Source: Notoacmeibacter marinus
GTDB taxonomy: Bacteria; Pseudomonadota; Alphaproteobacteria; Rhizobiales; Rhizobiaceae
Length of the DNA: 64,000 nucleotides
Direction of reading: 5' to 3'
Assembly: GCF_002238045.1 (NCBI RefSeq)
Contig: NZ_NBYO01000002.1
Location: 434,001-498,000, forward strand
A program made the translations under genes and the position numbers. Below are positions 19,024 through 28,933 of the stretch, piece by piece. Position 1 is the stretch's first letter. Each line of letters begins with the position of its first letter. The notes under the pieces were generated by a model. That model had not been told where the DNA came from, ran no database searches, and worked only from the letters and a program-made list of their open reading frames with translations.

Positions 19024-21144
19024 TTGAAGACCAATAGATTGAACTTGGTGGCGAGCACGGCGTTGAGCCTTGTCGTTGCCCAAACAGCCATTGCAAGGCC
19101 GTTGAGTGTTTCACCGGATTTTGCTGGAGGAACCGCCGGTGCGCTGATCCTTGCCCAGGCGGATGGCGGTTGCGCCGAAGGACAGGCGCCAATTGGCGAG
19201 GGCGGAGCCTGTATCGACGTGGAAGTGCTGCCCGCTCCGACCGAAGAGCCTGCCGCTGAAACACCGGCTCCGATCGAAGAGCCGCCTGTCGTCGAGGAAG
19301 CACCGGTCGAAGAGCAGCCTGTCATTGAAGAAGCGCCAATAGTCGAACCTGCGGTGGAAAGTCCGCCCCAGGCAGAAGAGGCGGCGCCGCCGCCCGAACC
19401 GACTGCCGACGAGGCGCCAGTTGTAGAGGAACCGGCCACAGCACCTGACGCGCCGGTGGAAGAACCAACCCCGGTCGATGAACAGCCCATCTCCGAGGAG
19501 ATGCCGCCGGCTGATCAGATCCCGGTACCGGAAGAAGCGCCCGCACAGCAGGACGATGTTGCGGAAGACCCGGCAGTCACCGAAGAGCAGCCGACCGAAG
19601 CAGAACCTGTAGCCGAGCAGCCGGCCGTTACCGAAGAGCAGCCAGCCATCGACGAGGAACCGCAGGCGGAAGTCGAGGCGCAGAACGAAACGCCCACTGA
19701 GACCGATACCTCCGCGGACGTCCAAACCGACACCCCGGATACGGCGGATGAACCGACAGCCGCCGATCGGCCTGAAGCTGAGCAAACCGACGCGACCGAG
19801 CAGCCGGATGCTGAACAGTCCTTGGAAGGCGATCCGTCAGTTGACAGCCAAGCCGAAGAAGGAGCGGACACCGAAGAACCGGCATCGTCGGAAGCGCCAG
19901 TTACGGAAACACCCCAGCCTCTGCCGATCCCGATGGATGGCGAAGAGGCCTCGCTCACCGATAGCGGTAAGGAAGCTGGCGTAAGCGCTGAGGAAGAAGC
20001 GGCGACCGCTGAGAGCGGTGAGGCATCAGAAGCTGTTACTGCGTCCGACGAGCCGCAAGCGGCGCCTGTTATTGTAACGGGAGAAACTATGCCGGAAAGC
20101 GATGCCGCGGCTCAGACAGCGGTCGTTCCGGAAGATCTCGAGCCCATTCGAGCCGAGGAAGGCACCGAAATCACAGGCGTTGCGGCCGCGCGCGCCGTTG
20201 TGCGCCGCCCGCAGGAGCGCGAAGGCGCACGTGTCGTCGGCCGATTCGGTGATCGTGAGATTGTCCAGTTGGCGACCGGCGCGCTCGTGGTGGCTGCTGT
20301 AGCTGCGCTGGCGGCGAACGCCGGCAGTGCTAATGACGACCGGCCCGACTATGTACCGCGCTATCGCCGCGACGCGGAACGGGTGACTGTCGAAGAGTTG
20401 CGTGATGGCCGCTATCGGGAAACCGTTGAGCGGCCAAACGGCGTCGTACTCGTTACCGTCTACAACGAGTTCGGCGAAGTGCTTCGCAGAACGCGCATTT
20501 CGCCCGATGGCAATGAACGGACCCTGGTGTACGTGCCACGCGACCGCTGGGACGATCTGCGAGATCCTTACTACGATCCGGGCGACGACTTGCCGCCGCT
20601 TATCGTTCGCATCCCGCGGGATGAGTATATCTTCGATGTTGTCGAACCGGTTGATGAGGATCGTTATTACGACTTCCTGGCCCAGCCGCCTGTCGAAAAG
20701 GTCGAACGGCTCTATTCGGTGAACGAAGTGCGGCGCAGCGCCCGGATCAGGGACAAGGTCCGCCGTATCGATCTGGGCACCGTCAACTTCGAGTTCGGCA
20801 AGGCGTCGATCAACGACTCCGAAATCAGCGAGTTACAGTCGCTGGCCGAAGCGATGGAACGTCTTCTGAAGCGCAACCCTGGCGAAACGTTCCTGATCGA
20901 GGGTCACACCGATGCCGTTGGCTCAGACGCCGCCAATCTGGCCTTGTCCGACGCCCGTGCCGAAAGCGTCGCTTCAGCCCTGACCAATGTCTTCGGCATT
21001 CCGCCTGAAAATTTGGAAACGCAGGGTTATGGCGAGCGTTATCTGAAATTGCGGACGGAAGCCCCTGCCCGCGAAAACCGGCGTGTTGCGGTTCGCCGCA
21101 TTACGGCACTCGTATCGCCGGAGAATGTGGCCAGCGCCCAATAA
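19024..21144 (+). CDS. OmpA-family protein with very long Pro/Glu/Ala-rich region
   Basis: 706 residues starting at TTG 19024 with GGGGAGAGA upstream. A signal peptide (LVASTALSLVVAQTAIARP) is followed from about residue 70 to 370 by an acidic tract built from repeated EEP, VEEAP, TEEQP and DTxD units with almost no hydrophobic residues. A hydrophobic stretch (about 418-434, IVQLATGALVVAAVAALAANAG) precedes a charged strand-rich domain. The C-terminal 130 residues are an OmpA peptidoglycan-binding domain (NFEFGKASIND, FLIEGHTDAVGSDAANLALSDARAESV, GYGERYL). It probably links the envelope to the cell wall. The terminator at 21187 follows closely. Confidence 0.88.
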   Translation: MKTNRLNLVASTALSLVVAQTAIARPLSVSPDFAGGTAGALILAQADGGCAEGQAPIGEGGACIDVEVLPAPTEEPAAETPAPIEEPPVVEEAPVEEQPVIEEAPIVEPAVESPPQAEEAAPPPEPTADEAPVVEEPATAPDAPVEEPTPVDEQPISEEMPPADQIPVPEEAPAQQDDVAEDPAVTEEQPTEAEPVAEQPAVTEEQPAIDEEPQAEVEAQNETPTETDTSADVQTDTPDTADEPTAADRPEAEQTDATEQPDAEQSLEGDPSVDSQAEEGADTEEPASSEAPVTETPQPLPIPMDGEEASLTDSGKEAGVSAEEEAATAESGEASEAVTASDEPQAAPVIVTGETMPESDAAAQTAVVPEDLEPIRAEEGTEITGVAAARAVVRRPQEREGARVVGRFGDREIVQLATGALVVAAVAALAANAGSANDDRPDYVPRYRRDAERVTVEELRDGRYRETVERPNGVVLVTVYNEFGEVLRRTRISPDGNERTLVYVPRDRWDDLRDPYYDPGDDLPPLIVRIPRDEYIFDVVEPVDEDRYYDFLAQPPVEKVERLYSVNEVRRSARIRDKVRRIDLGTVNFEFGKASINDSEISELQSLAEAMERLLKRNPGETFLIEGHTDAVGSDAANLALSDARAESVASALTNVFGIPPENLETQGYGERYLKLRTEAPARENRRVAVRRITALVSPENVASAQ

Positions 21145-21186
21145 TGCAGATGGGTCCGGCGCTCGCCGGGCCTGTCAAAGATAAAT

Positions 21187-21224
21187 ACGGCCAGCCGGAA
21201 CCAACGCATCCGGCTGGCCGTTTT
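21187..21224 (+). terminator. rho-independent terminator after the OmpA-family gene
   Basis: ACGGCCAGCCGG (21187-21198) pairs perfectly with CCGGCTGGCCGT (21210-21221) around an 11-base loop and is followed by TTTTC. It rules out the longer reading of the next open frame, which would begin inside the OmpA-family gene and run through this stem. Confidence 0.9.
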
Positions 21225-21263
21225 CGTTTGGCTATGATCGGTCACACCGCAAGGAACTTCGAA

Positions 21264-21515
21264 ATGCTGGATAATCAGAACTTCGATCCGGCAACCGAAC
21301 CGCCCGCCGATATCCCTCACGACCACTTTGTGTCTCACGTGACTGACCGGGGCTCGATCTGGTTTGTCGCCGGCGTTCTTTCCGTCATGCTGGTATTCGG
21401 ACTTCTCTGGTTTGTTGGTGTCGTCGATCCCGCGCTCGAAGAGCAACGGGTGGCAACATCATTTAATTCGAGTCCAATCGACCGGCAGGTCCCAGCGATA
21501 TCGTCTGCCGACTAG
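21264..21515 (+). CDS. small single-span membrane protein, unknown function
   Basis: 83 residues from ATG 21264, which has AAGGAA spaced 7 bases upstream. A polar N-terminus of about 34 residues (PATEPPADIPHDHFVSHVTDRG) precedes one hydrophobic helix, SIWFVAGVLSVMLVFGLLWF, and a short polar tail. No family is recognised. It follows the OmpA gene but is separated from it by a terminator, so it should have its own promoter. Confidence 0.65.
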   Translation: MLDNQNFDPATEPPADIPHDHFVSHVTDRGSIWFVAGVLSVMLVFGLLWFVGVVDPALEEQRVATSFNSSPIDRQVPAISSAD

Positions 21516-21539
21516 CTCCTTTCGGATCGCCGCTGGCGA

Positions 21540-21974
21540 TTACATCCGATCGTCCGAGGAAAAATGGCAGACGATCCGTCGCCGATGCGGCCGATCACGA
21601 TGTTCAAAGAGATAGATCCCCTGCCACGTGCCGAGCAGCATGATCCCGTTTTCGACCGGAATGGACAATGATACAGCTGTCAACGCCGATTTGATGTGCG
21701 CCGGCATGTCGTCGGGACCTTCGGAGCGATGACGGATCCACTGCATGGCCGGATCGTCCGAGGGTGGAGCAAGGCGATGAAAGAACGACTTCAGATCAAG
21801 TGTAACGTCTGGATCGGCATTCTCTTGAATTAACAACGAACATGATGTGTGGCGTACGAAAACTGTCAGAAGCCCATTGCCGGCCTTGGCTTTATCCAAC
21901 GCGGCGGCCACTCTCTCTGTCAGTTCGTAGAGCCCCTGCCCCTTCGTTGCGATGTCCAGATGCTGCAACGCCAT
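21540..21974 (-). CDS. YjbQ-type (UPF0047) secondary thiamine-phosphate synthase family protein
   Basis: 144 residues. The UPF0047 fold is shown by VRHTSCSLLIQENADPDV, then FFHRLAPPSDD and a SLSIPVENGIMLLGTWQGIYLFEHRD strand. The conserved histidines and the serine-cysteine pair of the family are present. Some members show weak thiamine-phosphate synthase activity; the physiological role is unclear. ATG 21974 (MALQHLD) is chosen; a TTG nine codons upstream is possible but would be unusual. It is convergent with the small membrane protein gene before it. Confidence 0.9.
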   Translation of the reverse strand: MALQHLDIATKGQGLYELTERVAAALDKAKAGNGLLTVFVRHTSCSLLIQENADPDVTLDLKSFFHRLAPPSDDPAMQWIRHRSEGPDDMPAHIKSALTAVSLSIPVENGIMLLGTWQGIYLFEHRDRPHRRRIVCHFSSDDRM

Positions 21975-22125
21975 GATCGGCCGACCTTTCCGCCATCCCA
22001 AAGTCTAGCAGCACAAATCCATATCGCTTGATCAAGATCAACACGGTGGATTCCAAGTTTCCGTAAATTTTGTTGTAGCCATGCTGAAGGGTGCGCCCTT
22101 CTCTCAAAGGAGCGACAGGATACCG

Positions 22126-22452
22126 ATGCAGGATAAAGCCGCAGCAGCGAAAGAGATTCTACTCCAGCGCAAACGCGAGCTGGAAGTCCGTCTGTCCGAG
22201 ATCGACGCCTCTTTTAGCCAGCCGGCCCCCGCCGACAGTGAAGAAGCGGCTATCGAGGCCGAAGATGACGAGGTTCAAATCGAACTGGGCGTGACCGGCG
22301 AAACGGAACTGAAGGCGATTGACGCCGCATTGCACCGGATCGAGATCGGCATCTATGGCACGTGTCTGCATTGCGGCACGCCGATCGACGAGAAGCGGTT
22401 GGAACTCATCCCTTGGACACCGTTCTGTCGCAACTGCGCGCAAACGCTCTAG
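22126..22452 (+). CDS. TraR/DksA-type zinc-finger protein
   Basis: 108 residues. An N-terminal coiled coil (AKEILLQRKRELEVRLSEID) is followed by an acidic linker and a four-cysteine C-terminal finger of the DksA/TraR pattern (CLHCGTPIDEKRLELIPWTPFCRNC). Relatives bind the RNA polymerase secondary channel and tune initiation. It is shorter than classical DksA (about 150), so a DksA-like paralogue is likely. The ATG at 22126 has CAGGA 5 bases upstream; an in-frame ATG at 22081 would add 15 unsupported residues. Confidence 0.87.
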   Translation: MQDKAAAAKEILLQRKRELEVRLSEIDASFSQPAPADSEEAAIEAEDDEVQIELGVTGETELKAIDAALHRIEIGIYGTCLHCGTPIDEKRLELIPWTPFCRNCAQTL

Positions 22453-22555
22453 CCGCCTGTTCGTCCAGCTAGAACAATATCAAACGGACAACCGGTGCGA
22501 TCGATAAGCCAGCGCTAAGACTCGGTGATCCTGCAAACAGGTCATCAGCAGCAGT

Positions 22556-23467
22556 TTAATCATCGCTGGCCTCGGAGCGTTCGCCCCGTAACAATGGCAG
22601 CGGCTCTTTGAAAGTGAGCGTTCGATAAGGGAACGGAATTTCGATACCGGCGCTATCGAGCGCGCGCTTGACGGCTGAGATCACCTCGTCACGGCTTTTA
22701 CGTTCGTCCACCGGCTTGGAGCCAGTCCACCACGTCACCTCGAAGTTGATGGCGGAATCGGCAAATTCCTGCGCGAAAATCTGGATTGGCCGCGCCGCAT
22801 TGCGAACGACGGTCTCGCACCCCTCGACCGCTTTGCGGATCACCGCACGTGCTTCATCGACGTCCTCCCCATAGGCAACACCGGCGATGACGGTAATGCG
22901 GCGTAACTCCAGATCGGTCACGATGCGGAGCGGATTGGTGAACAGCATGGCGTTCGGAACGATGATCAACTGGCCGTCCGTGCGCCGGATATGGGTCTCG
23001 CGCACGGAAATCCGCTGAACACGTCCCTCGATGCCCTCGCATTCGATAAAGTCGCCCGTTCGCATCTCCTTCCTGAAGAGAATGATGATACCGGCCAGGA
23101 AATTTTCGAAAATATCCTTGAAGGCAAACCCGATGGCCACCGTGCCGATACCGAGGCCCGCCAGCATGGATGCGGGCGTCAAGGAGGGGAACATCACGAC
23201 AGCGGCAACCATGAAGCCCAGCACCCAGATCGCGATGCCGAGCAGCATCACGAACAGTTCCTGCAGGCTGGGGCGAAGGCCCGTCCGTTTCAGGCCGCGT
23301 TTCAGCAGCCAGCGCGCACCATGGGCTAAAAGTCCGGTGAAGACGATGACGAGAAGCGCCACGACAATCTGCGGCAACATCGTTATGCCGGCTCGCGCCA
23401 TGCCAGTCAGTTGCTCATGCAAGATATTCACCGGTTCGATATTGATGGCTTCGATTGCAGTTTCCAC
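22556..23467 (-). CDS. small-conductance mechanosensitive channel (MscS family)
   Basis: 303 residues with three N-terminal membrane helices (about 28-50, 68-90 and 94-118). The third is the pore-lining type: SMLAGLGIGTVAIGFAFKDIFENFLAGI. A beta domain follows (GDFIECEGIEGRVQRISVRETHIR, then IIVPNAMLFTNPL), then an alpha/beta C-terminal domain with the usual PFPYRTL ending. It opens under membrane tension to release osmolytes during hypo-osmotic shock. It is divergent from the GFA gene. Confidence 0.93.
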   Translation of the reverse strand: METAIEAINIEPVNILHEQLTGMARAGITMLPQIVVALLVIVFTGLLAHGARWLLKRGLKRTGLRPSLQELFVMLLGIAIWVLGFMVAAVVMFPSLTPASMLAGLGIGTVAIGFAFKDIFENFLAGIIILFRKEMRTGDFIECEGIEGRVQRISVRETHIRRTDGQLIIVPNAMLFTNPLRIVTDLELRRITVIAGVAYGEDVDEARAVIRKAVEGCETVVRNAARPIQIFAQEFADSAINFEVTWWTGSKPVDERKSRDEVISAVKRALDSAGIEIPFPYRTLTFKEPLPLLRGERSEASDD

Positions 23468-23551
23468 GGTCGCCCAATTCCTTCACGCTCGCCGCATCCC
23501 ATATGGCAGGGTGCATGCGATCTTCAAGAAAGACGATGAGGGGACCGGACG

Positions 23552-23983
23552 ATGCCGACAGACCAACAGGAGCCGACCTGGCCGTTAAAGGGTGGATGCC
23601 ATTGCGGCAGTGTGCGTTTTGAGGTGCGGCTAAAGGGCGGTTTCGAACAGGCGCGGCGGTGCAACTGTTCCTATTGCGCCATGCGGGGCGCAGTGGCGTT
23701 GACTGCAAATATGGACGATTTCGCGATCGTAAAGGGACGCGAGGCGTTGACGCTCTATACGTTCAACACGAGGGCTACGCAGCATTATTTCTGCAGCTGC
23801 TGCGGCATCTACACCCATCATCGACGCCGATCGCACCCCGGCGAGTACGGGATCAACGCCGCCTGCCTGGACGGTGTCGGCCCGTTCGATTTCGAAACCT
23901 TGCCGGTATATGACGGTCAGCACCACACAAAGGATGGCGGCTCGGACGGCATTGTCGGCATGTTGCGTTTAGACAAGAACTAA
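23552..23983 (+). CDS. GFA-family (CENP-V) zinc protein
   Basis: 143 residues with the GFA cysteine pattern: GGCHCGSVRFEV, then RRCNCSYCAMRG and YFCSCCGIYTHH, giving two zinc sites. The family is named for glutathione-dependent formaldehyde-activating enzyme, but most members are uncharacterised and their glutathione link is doubtful. The ATG is preceded by GGGGACCGG. The terminator at 23982 overlaps the stop codon. No formaldehyde genes are near, so no pathway is assigned. Confidence 0.9.
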   Translation: MPTDQQEPTWPLKGGCHCGSVRFEVRLKGGFEQARRCNCSYCAMRGAVALTANMDDFAIVKGREALTLYTFNTRATQHYFCSCCGIYTHHRRRSHPGEYGINAACLDGVGPFDFETLPVYDGQHHTKDGGSDGIVGMLRLDKN

Positions 23984-24006
23984 GGCCGGCGTTTCCGCCG
24001 GCCTTT
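23982..24006. terminator. bidirectional rho-independent terminator
   Basis: AAGGCCGGCG (23982-23991) pairs perfectly with CGCCGGCCTT (23996-24005) around TTTC. It lies between the convergent GFA and rpoD genes, 20 bases from the rpoD stop, and probably serves both. Confidence 0.85.
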
Positions 24007-24025
24007 CGTTATTGCTTCTGTCCGA

Positions 24026-26068
24026 TCATTGATCGAGGAAGCTGCGCAGCTTGCGGCTGCGGCTCGGATGCTTGAGCTTGCGTAACGCCTTGGCCTCGAT
24101 CTGGCGGATACGCTCACGCGTGACCGAAAACTGCTGACCGACCTCTTCCAGCGTGTGGTCGGTATTCATGCCAATGCCGAACCGCATACGTAGAACGCGC
24201 TCCTCGCGCGGTGTCAGCGAAGCCAGCACGCGGGTGGTCGTCTCGCGAAGATTGGCCTGAATGGCAGCCTCAATCGGCAGCACGGCGTTCTTGTCTTCGA
24301 TGAAGTCGCCGAGATGCGAATCGTCTTCGTCACCCACAGGCGTCTCCAGGCTGATCGGCTCTTTGGCGATCTTCAAAACCTTGCGCACCTTGTCGAGCGG
24401 CATGGCAAGCTTTTCGGCCAGTTCTTCCGGCGTCGGCTCGCGGCCGATCTCGTGCAGCATCTGCCGGCTGGTACGGACGATCTTGTTGATCGTCTCGATC
24501 ATGTGGACCGGAATACGGATGGTACGAGCCTGGTCGGCAATCGAGCGGGTGATCGCCTGGCGAATCCACCAAGTCGCATAGGTGGAGAACTTGTAGCCGC
24601 GACGATACTCGAATTTGTCGACCGCCTTCATCAAGCCGATATTGCCCTCCTGGATAAGGTCGAGGAACTGCAGGCCGCGATTGGTGTATTTCTTGGCGAT
24701 GGAGATCACGAGCCGCAAATTGGCCTCGACCATTTCCTTCTTGGCAATGGCTGCTTCGCGCTCGCCCTTCTGCACCTGATTGACGATCCGGCGAAACTCG
24801 GAAATCGAAATACCGGTTTCCTGCGCGAGAACCTGGATCTCTGTGCGGAGACGCTCCGCCTTTCGCTTATCGGCGGCGAATTTGTCCCAGCCCTTGCCGC
24901 CCTTGATCGCCATCGCCTCGAGCCAGTTGGGATCGAGTTCGTGACCGTAGTAATTCTTCAGGAAATCCTCACGCGTCACGCCATGGCTTTCGCCAAGACG
25001 CAGAAGCTGACCCTCCTGCCGCACCAGCCGCTTGTTGATGTCGTAAAGCTGCTCGACAAGCGCCTCGATACGGGCATTGTTCAGAGCCAGGCTCTTGACC
25101 GATTTGATCACCCGATCCTTGAGCGCCTTGATTTCTTTCTTTTCTTTGTCGGTTAGCGCGCCAGAAGCGGCCAACCGGTTTTCGACCTGCTGATCCTGCA
25201 ATTTGCGCAATTCGGCATAGCGCGTGGCGATATCGTCCAGCGTCTCCATCACCTGAGGGCGCAGTTCCGCTTCCATGGCGGCCAGAGAAAGGTTCTGTTC
25301 GTCCTCTTCCTCTTCTTCCTCCTCGGCGTGACCTTCGCCTCCGACATCGGTGATGTCGTCGCTGCGGCGCCGCGGCTGGCGCGCTGCCTTTTCTTTGGCT
25401 TCGCGCTCTTTTTTCTGTTGTTCGATCTCTTCTGGCGTCGGAACGTTGACCTTCTTGGCCTCTGGCCCGGCATAGGTCGCTTCGAGATCGATGATCTCGC
25501 GCAGCAAAATGTCGCCTTCGTTCAGTTCGTCGCGCCAGATGATCAGCGCCTGAAAGGTGAGCGGGCTTTCGCACAGGCCCGCAATCATGGTCTCGCGACC
25601 GGCCTCAATGCGCTTGGCAATAGCGATCTCGCCCTCGCGCGACAGGAGTTCTACCGATCCCATTTCACGCAGATACATGCGCACAGGATCGTCAGTCCGG
25701 TCAGATGATGAGCGCGTATTGCCAGTGCTGACAGCGCCGCCGGCTGGCTTGGCGACCGCACGGCCATTGGCCTTAGGATCGGCGTTCTGCTCGGCATCGT
25801 CTTCCGCCGGCGCTTCCTGCTCGTCCTCTTCGCCTTCTTCCACCACGGTTATGCCCATATCGGACAACATACTCATCGTGTCTTCGATCTGCTCGGACGT
25901 GACTTCCTCACTCGGCAGAACCGAATTAAGCTGATCCATGGTGACATAGCCGCGCTGCTTGGCGGCTTTGATCATCTTCTTGACGGCGGCATCGGAAAGA
26001 TCGAGCAAGGGGCCATCAGTGGCGCTCTCCCGCTCGGCTTCGACGTCTTCCTTCGCCTTCGTTGCCAT
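24026..26068 (-). CDS. rpoD: RNA polymerase primary sigma factor RpoD
   Basis: 680 residues, normal for alphaproteobacterial sigma-70. Region 1.1 begins at [19 protein letters not shown] long acidic non-conserved insert includes a run of glutamates near residue 250. Regions 2 ([32 protein letters not shown]), 3 and 4 ([36 protein letters not shown]) are intact. It directs core polymerase to housekeeping promoters. ATG 26068 ([10 protein letters not shown]) is preceded by GGAGAAGC; the frame extends 19 codons further without support. It lies downstream of dnaG as in the macromolecular-synthesis arrangement. Confidence 0.97.
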   Translation of the reverse strand: MATKAKEDVEAERESATDGPLLDLSDAAVKKMIKAAKQRGYVTMDQLNSVLPSEEVTSEQIEDTMSMLSDMGITVVEEGEEDEQEAPAEDDAEQNADPKANGRAVAKPAGGAVSTGNTRSSSDRTDDPVRMYLREMGSVELLSREGEIAIAKRIEAGRETMIAGLCESPLTFQALIIWRDELNEGDILLREIIDLEATYAGPEAKKVNVPTPEEIEQQKKEREAKEKAARQPRRRSDDITDVGGEGHAEEEEEEEDEQNLSLAAMEAELRPQVMETLDDIATRYAELRKLQDQQVENRLAASGALTDKEKKEIKALKDRVIKSVKSLALNNARIEALVEQLYDINKRLVRQEGQLLRLGESHGVTREDFLKNYYGHELDPNWLEAMAIKGGKGWDKFAADKRKAERLRTEIQVLAQETGISISEFRRIVNQVQKGEREAAIAKKEMVEANLRLVISIAKKYTNRGLQFLDLIQEGNIGLMKAVDKFEYRRGYKFSTYATWWIRQAITRSIADQARTIRIPVHMIETINKIVRTSRQMLHEIGREPTPEELAEKLAMPLDKVRKVLKIAKEPISLETPVGDEDDSHLGDFIEDKNAVLPIEAAIQANLRETTTRVLASLTPREERVLRMRFGIGMNTDHTLEEVGQQFSVTRERIRQIEAKALRKLKHPSRSRKLRSFLDQ

Positions 26069-26420
26069 ACATGCTTCTCCGGACCTCTGACCATTTCGTA
26101 ACGAACAGCTAACGAAACGGTTCAATTCTATGTCTTGTCGGCACGTCGCCCGAATACGTCACGCGGAAACTAGAGCCGGCCCGGCCTCTAGCAACCCACG
26201 ATTAACGCGTGCTTAACCTTGCTTATCCGCCAAAGAGATCCGTTCCGGAAGCTCTGCGAAGCATCCGGGACAGTCGTGGCAGGACATCGATAGGACCGCG
26301 CCATATCATTCGAAGTCACACAACGCGAATCATAATTGTTACGTTGGGCGTCCGATGGGCAAGACAAGCCTGAACGATTGGCATTTTCCAAGAAATTCCC
26401 CGACCGATAGGAAGAATGCC
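26069..26420. other. 352-base spacer between dnaG and rpoD
   Basis: It should hold the rpoD promoter on the minus strand. A partly complementary repeat, CTAGAG at 26170-26175 and CTCTAG at 26186-26191 around a GC-rich centre, may be part of a terminator or leader structure. A 67-codon open frame on the minus strand (26188-26391) has no ribosome site, a biased composition and no recognisable fold, so it is not called. Nothing else is evident. Confidence 0.4.
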
Positions 26421-28361
26421 CTAGCTTTCCACCTGCGCCTTGCCACGGCCCGATTGCAATCCGAAACCATCGAGCAGCGCCTCGGTCGCTCTCGCGTCGC
26501 GGAACCGGCGTTGTATTTCAAGAAAATGCCGGTAATTGGCGTCGGTCGGGTCGCGGCCCAATTCGGCTTCCGCGTCACGCAGCTCCCTATTTAGGGATCG
26601 GGAAACCTGGTGCAAGTGGAGCGCCTGGCGAAATGCTTCTCGAGCGTCGTCCAACGCCGCATCCGCTTCTGCCGGCCAGAACCGGGCACGCCGCACAAGT
26701 TCTTCGGTTTGAGCGAGAATATCGCCAAGGCCCCGTTCGATGAGGGATTGGCGGGCGGCCTCGCCATCGTCGGAAGAATCACCCGTCGCAAGCCCTTCCA
26801 TCAGCGCAGAGAGAAGGGAAGTCAGTTCGTCGTGACCGAGATCAAGCCGTTCCAATGCTTCGAAATACTCGCCGACCAGTAAGGGGTGTGTGACCAAAAT
26901 CATGACGATAGCGGCTTCCCGAACCCCCATCGAAGCGCCACGCCGTGCCAGAAGACGGGAACGGGCCAAGCTGTCCGACACGGTCAATCGAGAGGTTCTC
27001 TGGACAACATCGCTGCCGCGTTTACCGAATCGTCGTTCCTGAGACTGGCTGCCGCCACTCCCACCCGAACGGCTGGAACCGCCGAAGAGCGAGTTGAGCC
27101 GACGGCGCATATCCTGCCCGTAAAACCGCCGGACGGTCTCGTCGCCAATACGCCCAACCTGCGAAAACAGGCTGCGTTCCAGTTCGGCGCGACGTTCCGG
27201 CGTCGTGAATGCACCGCCGGCGGTTTCCCTCATGAAGATAATGTCGGCAAGCGGCAGGGCGCGGGCAAGTTCCGTCTTCAGAGCGTCCACGCCATCGCTG
27301 CGAATCAGATCATCCGGATCCTTGCCGTCAGGCAGAAGCGCGAAGCGAAGCGAGCGACCCGCCGCAATCTTCGGCAGAACCATATCCGCCGCGCGATAGG
27401 CTGCCTTGCGCCCCGCCTCGTCGCCATCGAAGCACAGGATCGGCTCGCCCGTTATCCGCCACAAGAGATCAAGTTGTTCTTCGGTGAGCGCCGTGCCCAG
27501 CGGCGCCACGGCATGTTCGATCCCCGCCTGGGCGAGCGCAATCACGTCCACATAACCCTCGACCGCGATGACGGTGTGCGCATTTTGCGCGGCTTTGCGC
27601 GCCGGACCGTGATTGAACAACACGCGGCTCTTGTGGAAAAGGTCCGTTTCCGGCGAATTCAGATATTTGGCCAGCGCGTCCGGCTTCATGGCCCGCCCGC
27701 CAAAGGCAATCACGCGACCGCGCGTGTCTTCGATCGGGAACATGATGCGGTCTCGGAACCGATCGTAAGAAACTGCAATATCCTCACCCGAAACCACAAG
27801 CCCGCAGGCTGCCATGGCCGCCTGATCGACGCCCTGGTCAGCTAGATGCAGTTTCAGCGCATTTCGGCTGTCGGGTGCGTAGCCCATGCCGAACCGGGCC
27901 TGCACGGCAGAACCGAGGCCGCGTTCGCGCAGATAGGCTCTGGCGTGAGCACCCTGCCCACCCTGCAATTGCTGCTGGTAGAAGGCCGCCGCCATTGCCA
28001 TGACATCGGAAAGCGTCGCCCGCTTCTCCTCGCGTGCCGCCGCCTGCGGATCGGGCGCCGGCATTGGCACTCCGGCCATTTCAGCGATCCGCTCCACCGC
28101 CTCGGGAAACGGCATCCCATCCAGTTCGGTAAGGAAGCGGAAATGATCGCCGGATACGCCGCATCCGAAACAGTGATAGCGGCCCTTGCGGTCTTCGCAG
28201 TGAAAGCTCGGCGTCTTCTCGCCATGAAACGGACAGCAGGCCCAGTGATCGCCCTTGCCCGGATTGCTTTTCTTCCGGTCGAACGTCACGCGCTGGCCGA
28301 TGACCGAGGAAATCGGCACCCGGTCCCGAATTTCATCAAGAAAGCTCGGTGAAAAACGCAT
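26421..28361 (-). CDS. dnaG: DNA primase
   Basis: 646 residues. The CHC2 zinc finger is at the N-terminus (CCPFHGEKTPSF, then YHCFGCGVSGDHF), followed by the RNA-polymerase domain with the TOPRIM motif VIAVEGYVDVIALAQAG and the segment LCFDGDEAGRKAA. The C-terminal 200 residues would bind the DnaB helicase. It makes RNA primers at the replication fork. The start MRFSPSFLDEIRDRVPIS at 28361 is the family N-terminus; an extra 67 codons upstream are open but unsupported. rpoD follows downstream. Confidence 0.97.
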   Translation of the reverse strand: MRFSPSFLDEIRDRVPISSVIGQRVTFDRKKSNPGKGDHWACCPFHGEKTPSFHCEDRKGRYHCFGCGVSGDHFRFLTELDGMPFPEAVERIAEMAGVPMPAPDPQAAAREEKRATLSDVMAMAAAFYQQQLQGGQGAHARAYLRERGLGSAVQARFGMGYAPDSRNALKLHLADQGVDQAAMAACGLVVSGEDIAVSYDRFRDRIMFPIEDTRGRVIAFGGRAMKPDALAKYLNSPETDLFHKSRVLFNHGPARKAAQNAHTVIAVEGYVDVIALAQAGIEHAVAPLGTALTEEQLDLLWRITGEPILCFDGDEAGRKAAYRAADMVLPKIAAGRSLRFALLPDGKDPDDLIRSDGVDALKTELARALPLADIIFMRETAGGAFTTPERRAELERSLFSQVGRIGDETVRRFYGQDMRRRLNSLFGGSSRSGGSGGSQSQERRFGKRGSDVVQRTSRLTVSDSLARSRLLARRGASMGVREAAIVMILVTHPLLVGEYFEALERLDLGHDELTSLLSALMEGLATGDSSDDGEAARQSLIERGLGDILAQTEELVRRARFWPAEADAALDDAREAFRQALHLHQVSRSLNRELRDAEAELGRDPTDANYRHFLEIQRRFRDARATEALLDGFGLQSGRGKAQVES

Positions 28362-28549
28362 CACGCTCCGATCCCGCAGATTTCCATAGCTGTCTATCGC
28401 AAACCTTCTAGCTACAGTGCCGAAGCAAACTGTGCAAAGTGCAACAGCGCCGGTGCCCGCATTCCACAGCTTCGCTCCGACAGTCCTCCGATTTTGCGGT
28501 ATGTCTGTGACAAAGTCCGAACCCGAACACACAAGAATGGAACGCATCG

Positions 28550-28933
28550 ATGCTGCATGCACTGACGGCCATACTGATTTGCCAGCTCGTTGGAGAAACC
28601 ATTGCCGCCGCCGGTGGCTTGCCTGTTCCCGGCCCTGTGCTTGGCATGGTTCTTCTGTTTGTTGTTCTACTCGTTCGCGGCAGGATAGGCGACAATCTGG
28701 AGCGCGTCGGCGGCACGCTTCTATCCTACCTCTCCCTTCTTTTCGTACCTGCCGGGGTCGGCGTCATTACACATCTCGGCGCCCTGCGTAGCAGCTTGCT
28801 GCCTCTGGCCACGGCAATCGTTGTGCCGACGCTACTGACGATTATTGTAAGCGCTCTTCTGGTGAAATGGCTGGATAGGACCGACAGTGGAAGTCCGGAA
28901 GAAGGACCGGCTGGTGGGAATATTCAGCCATGA
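28550..28933 (+). CDS. LrgA/CidA-family membrane protein
   Basis: 127 residues with four hydrophobic segments and the family signature LVGETIAAAGGLPVPGPVLGMVLLF near the N-terminus, then VGGTLLSYLSLLFVPAGVGVI. The family was described as holin/antiholin-like and has been linked to pyruvate or by-product transport across the inner membrane. The ATG has GGAA 7 bases upstream. Its stop overlaps the start of the LrgB gene by four bases (ATGA), so the two subunits are made together. Confidence 0.9.
   Translation: MLHALTAILICQLVGETIAAAGGLPVPGPVLGMVLLFVVLLVRGRIGDNLERVGGTLLSYLSLLFVPAGVGVITHLGALRSSLLPLATAIVVPTLLTIIVSALLVKWLDRTDSGSPEEGPAGGNIQP

Noticed and set aside
26188-26391. 67-codon minus-strand frame between rpoD and dnaG
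   Set aside because: No ribosome site, odd composition and no recognisable fold.
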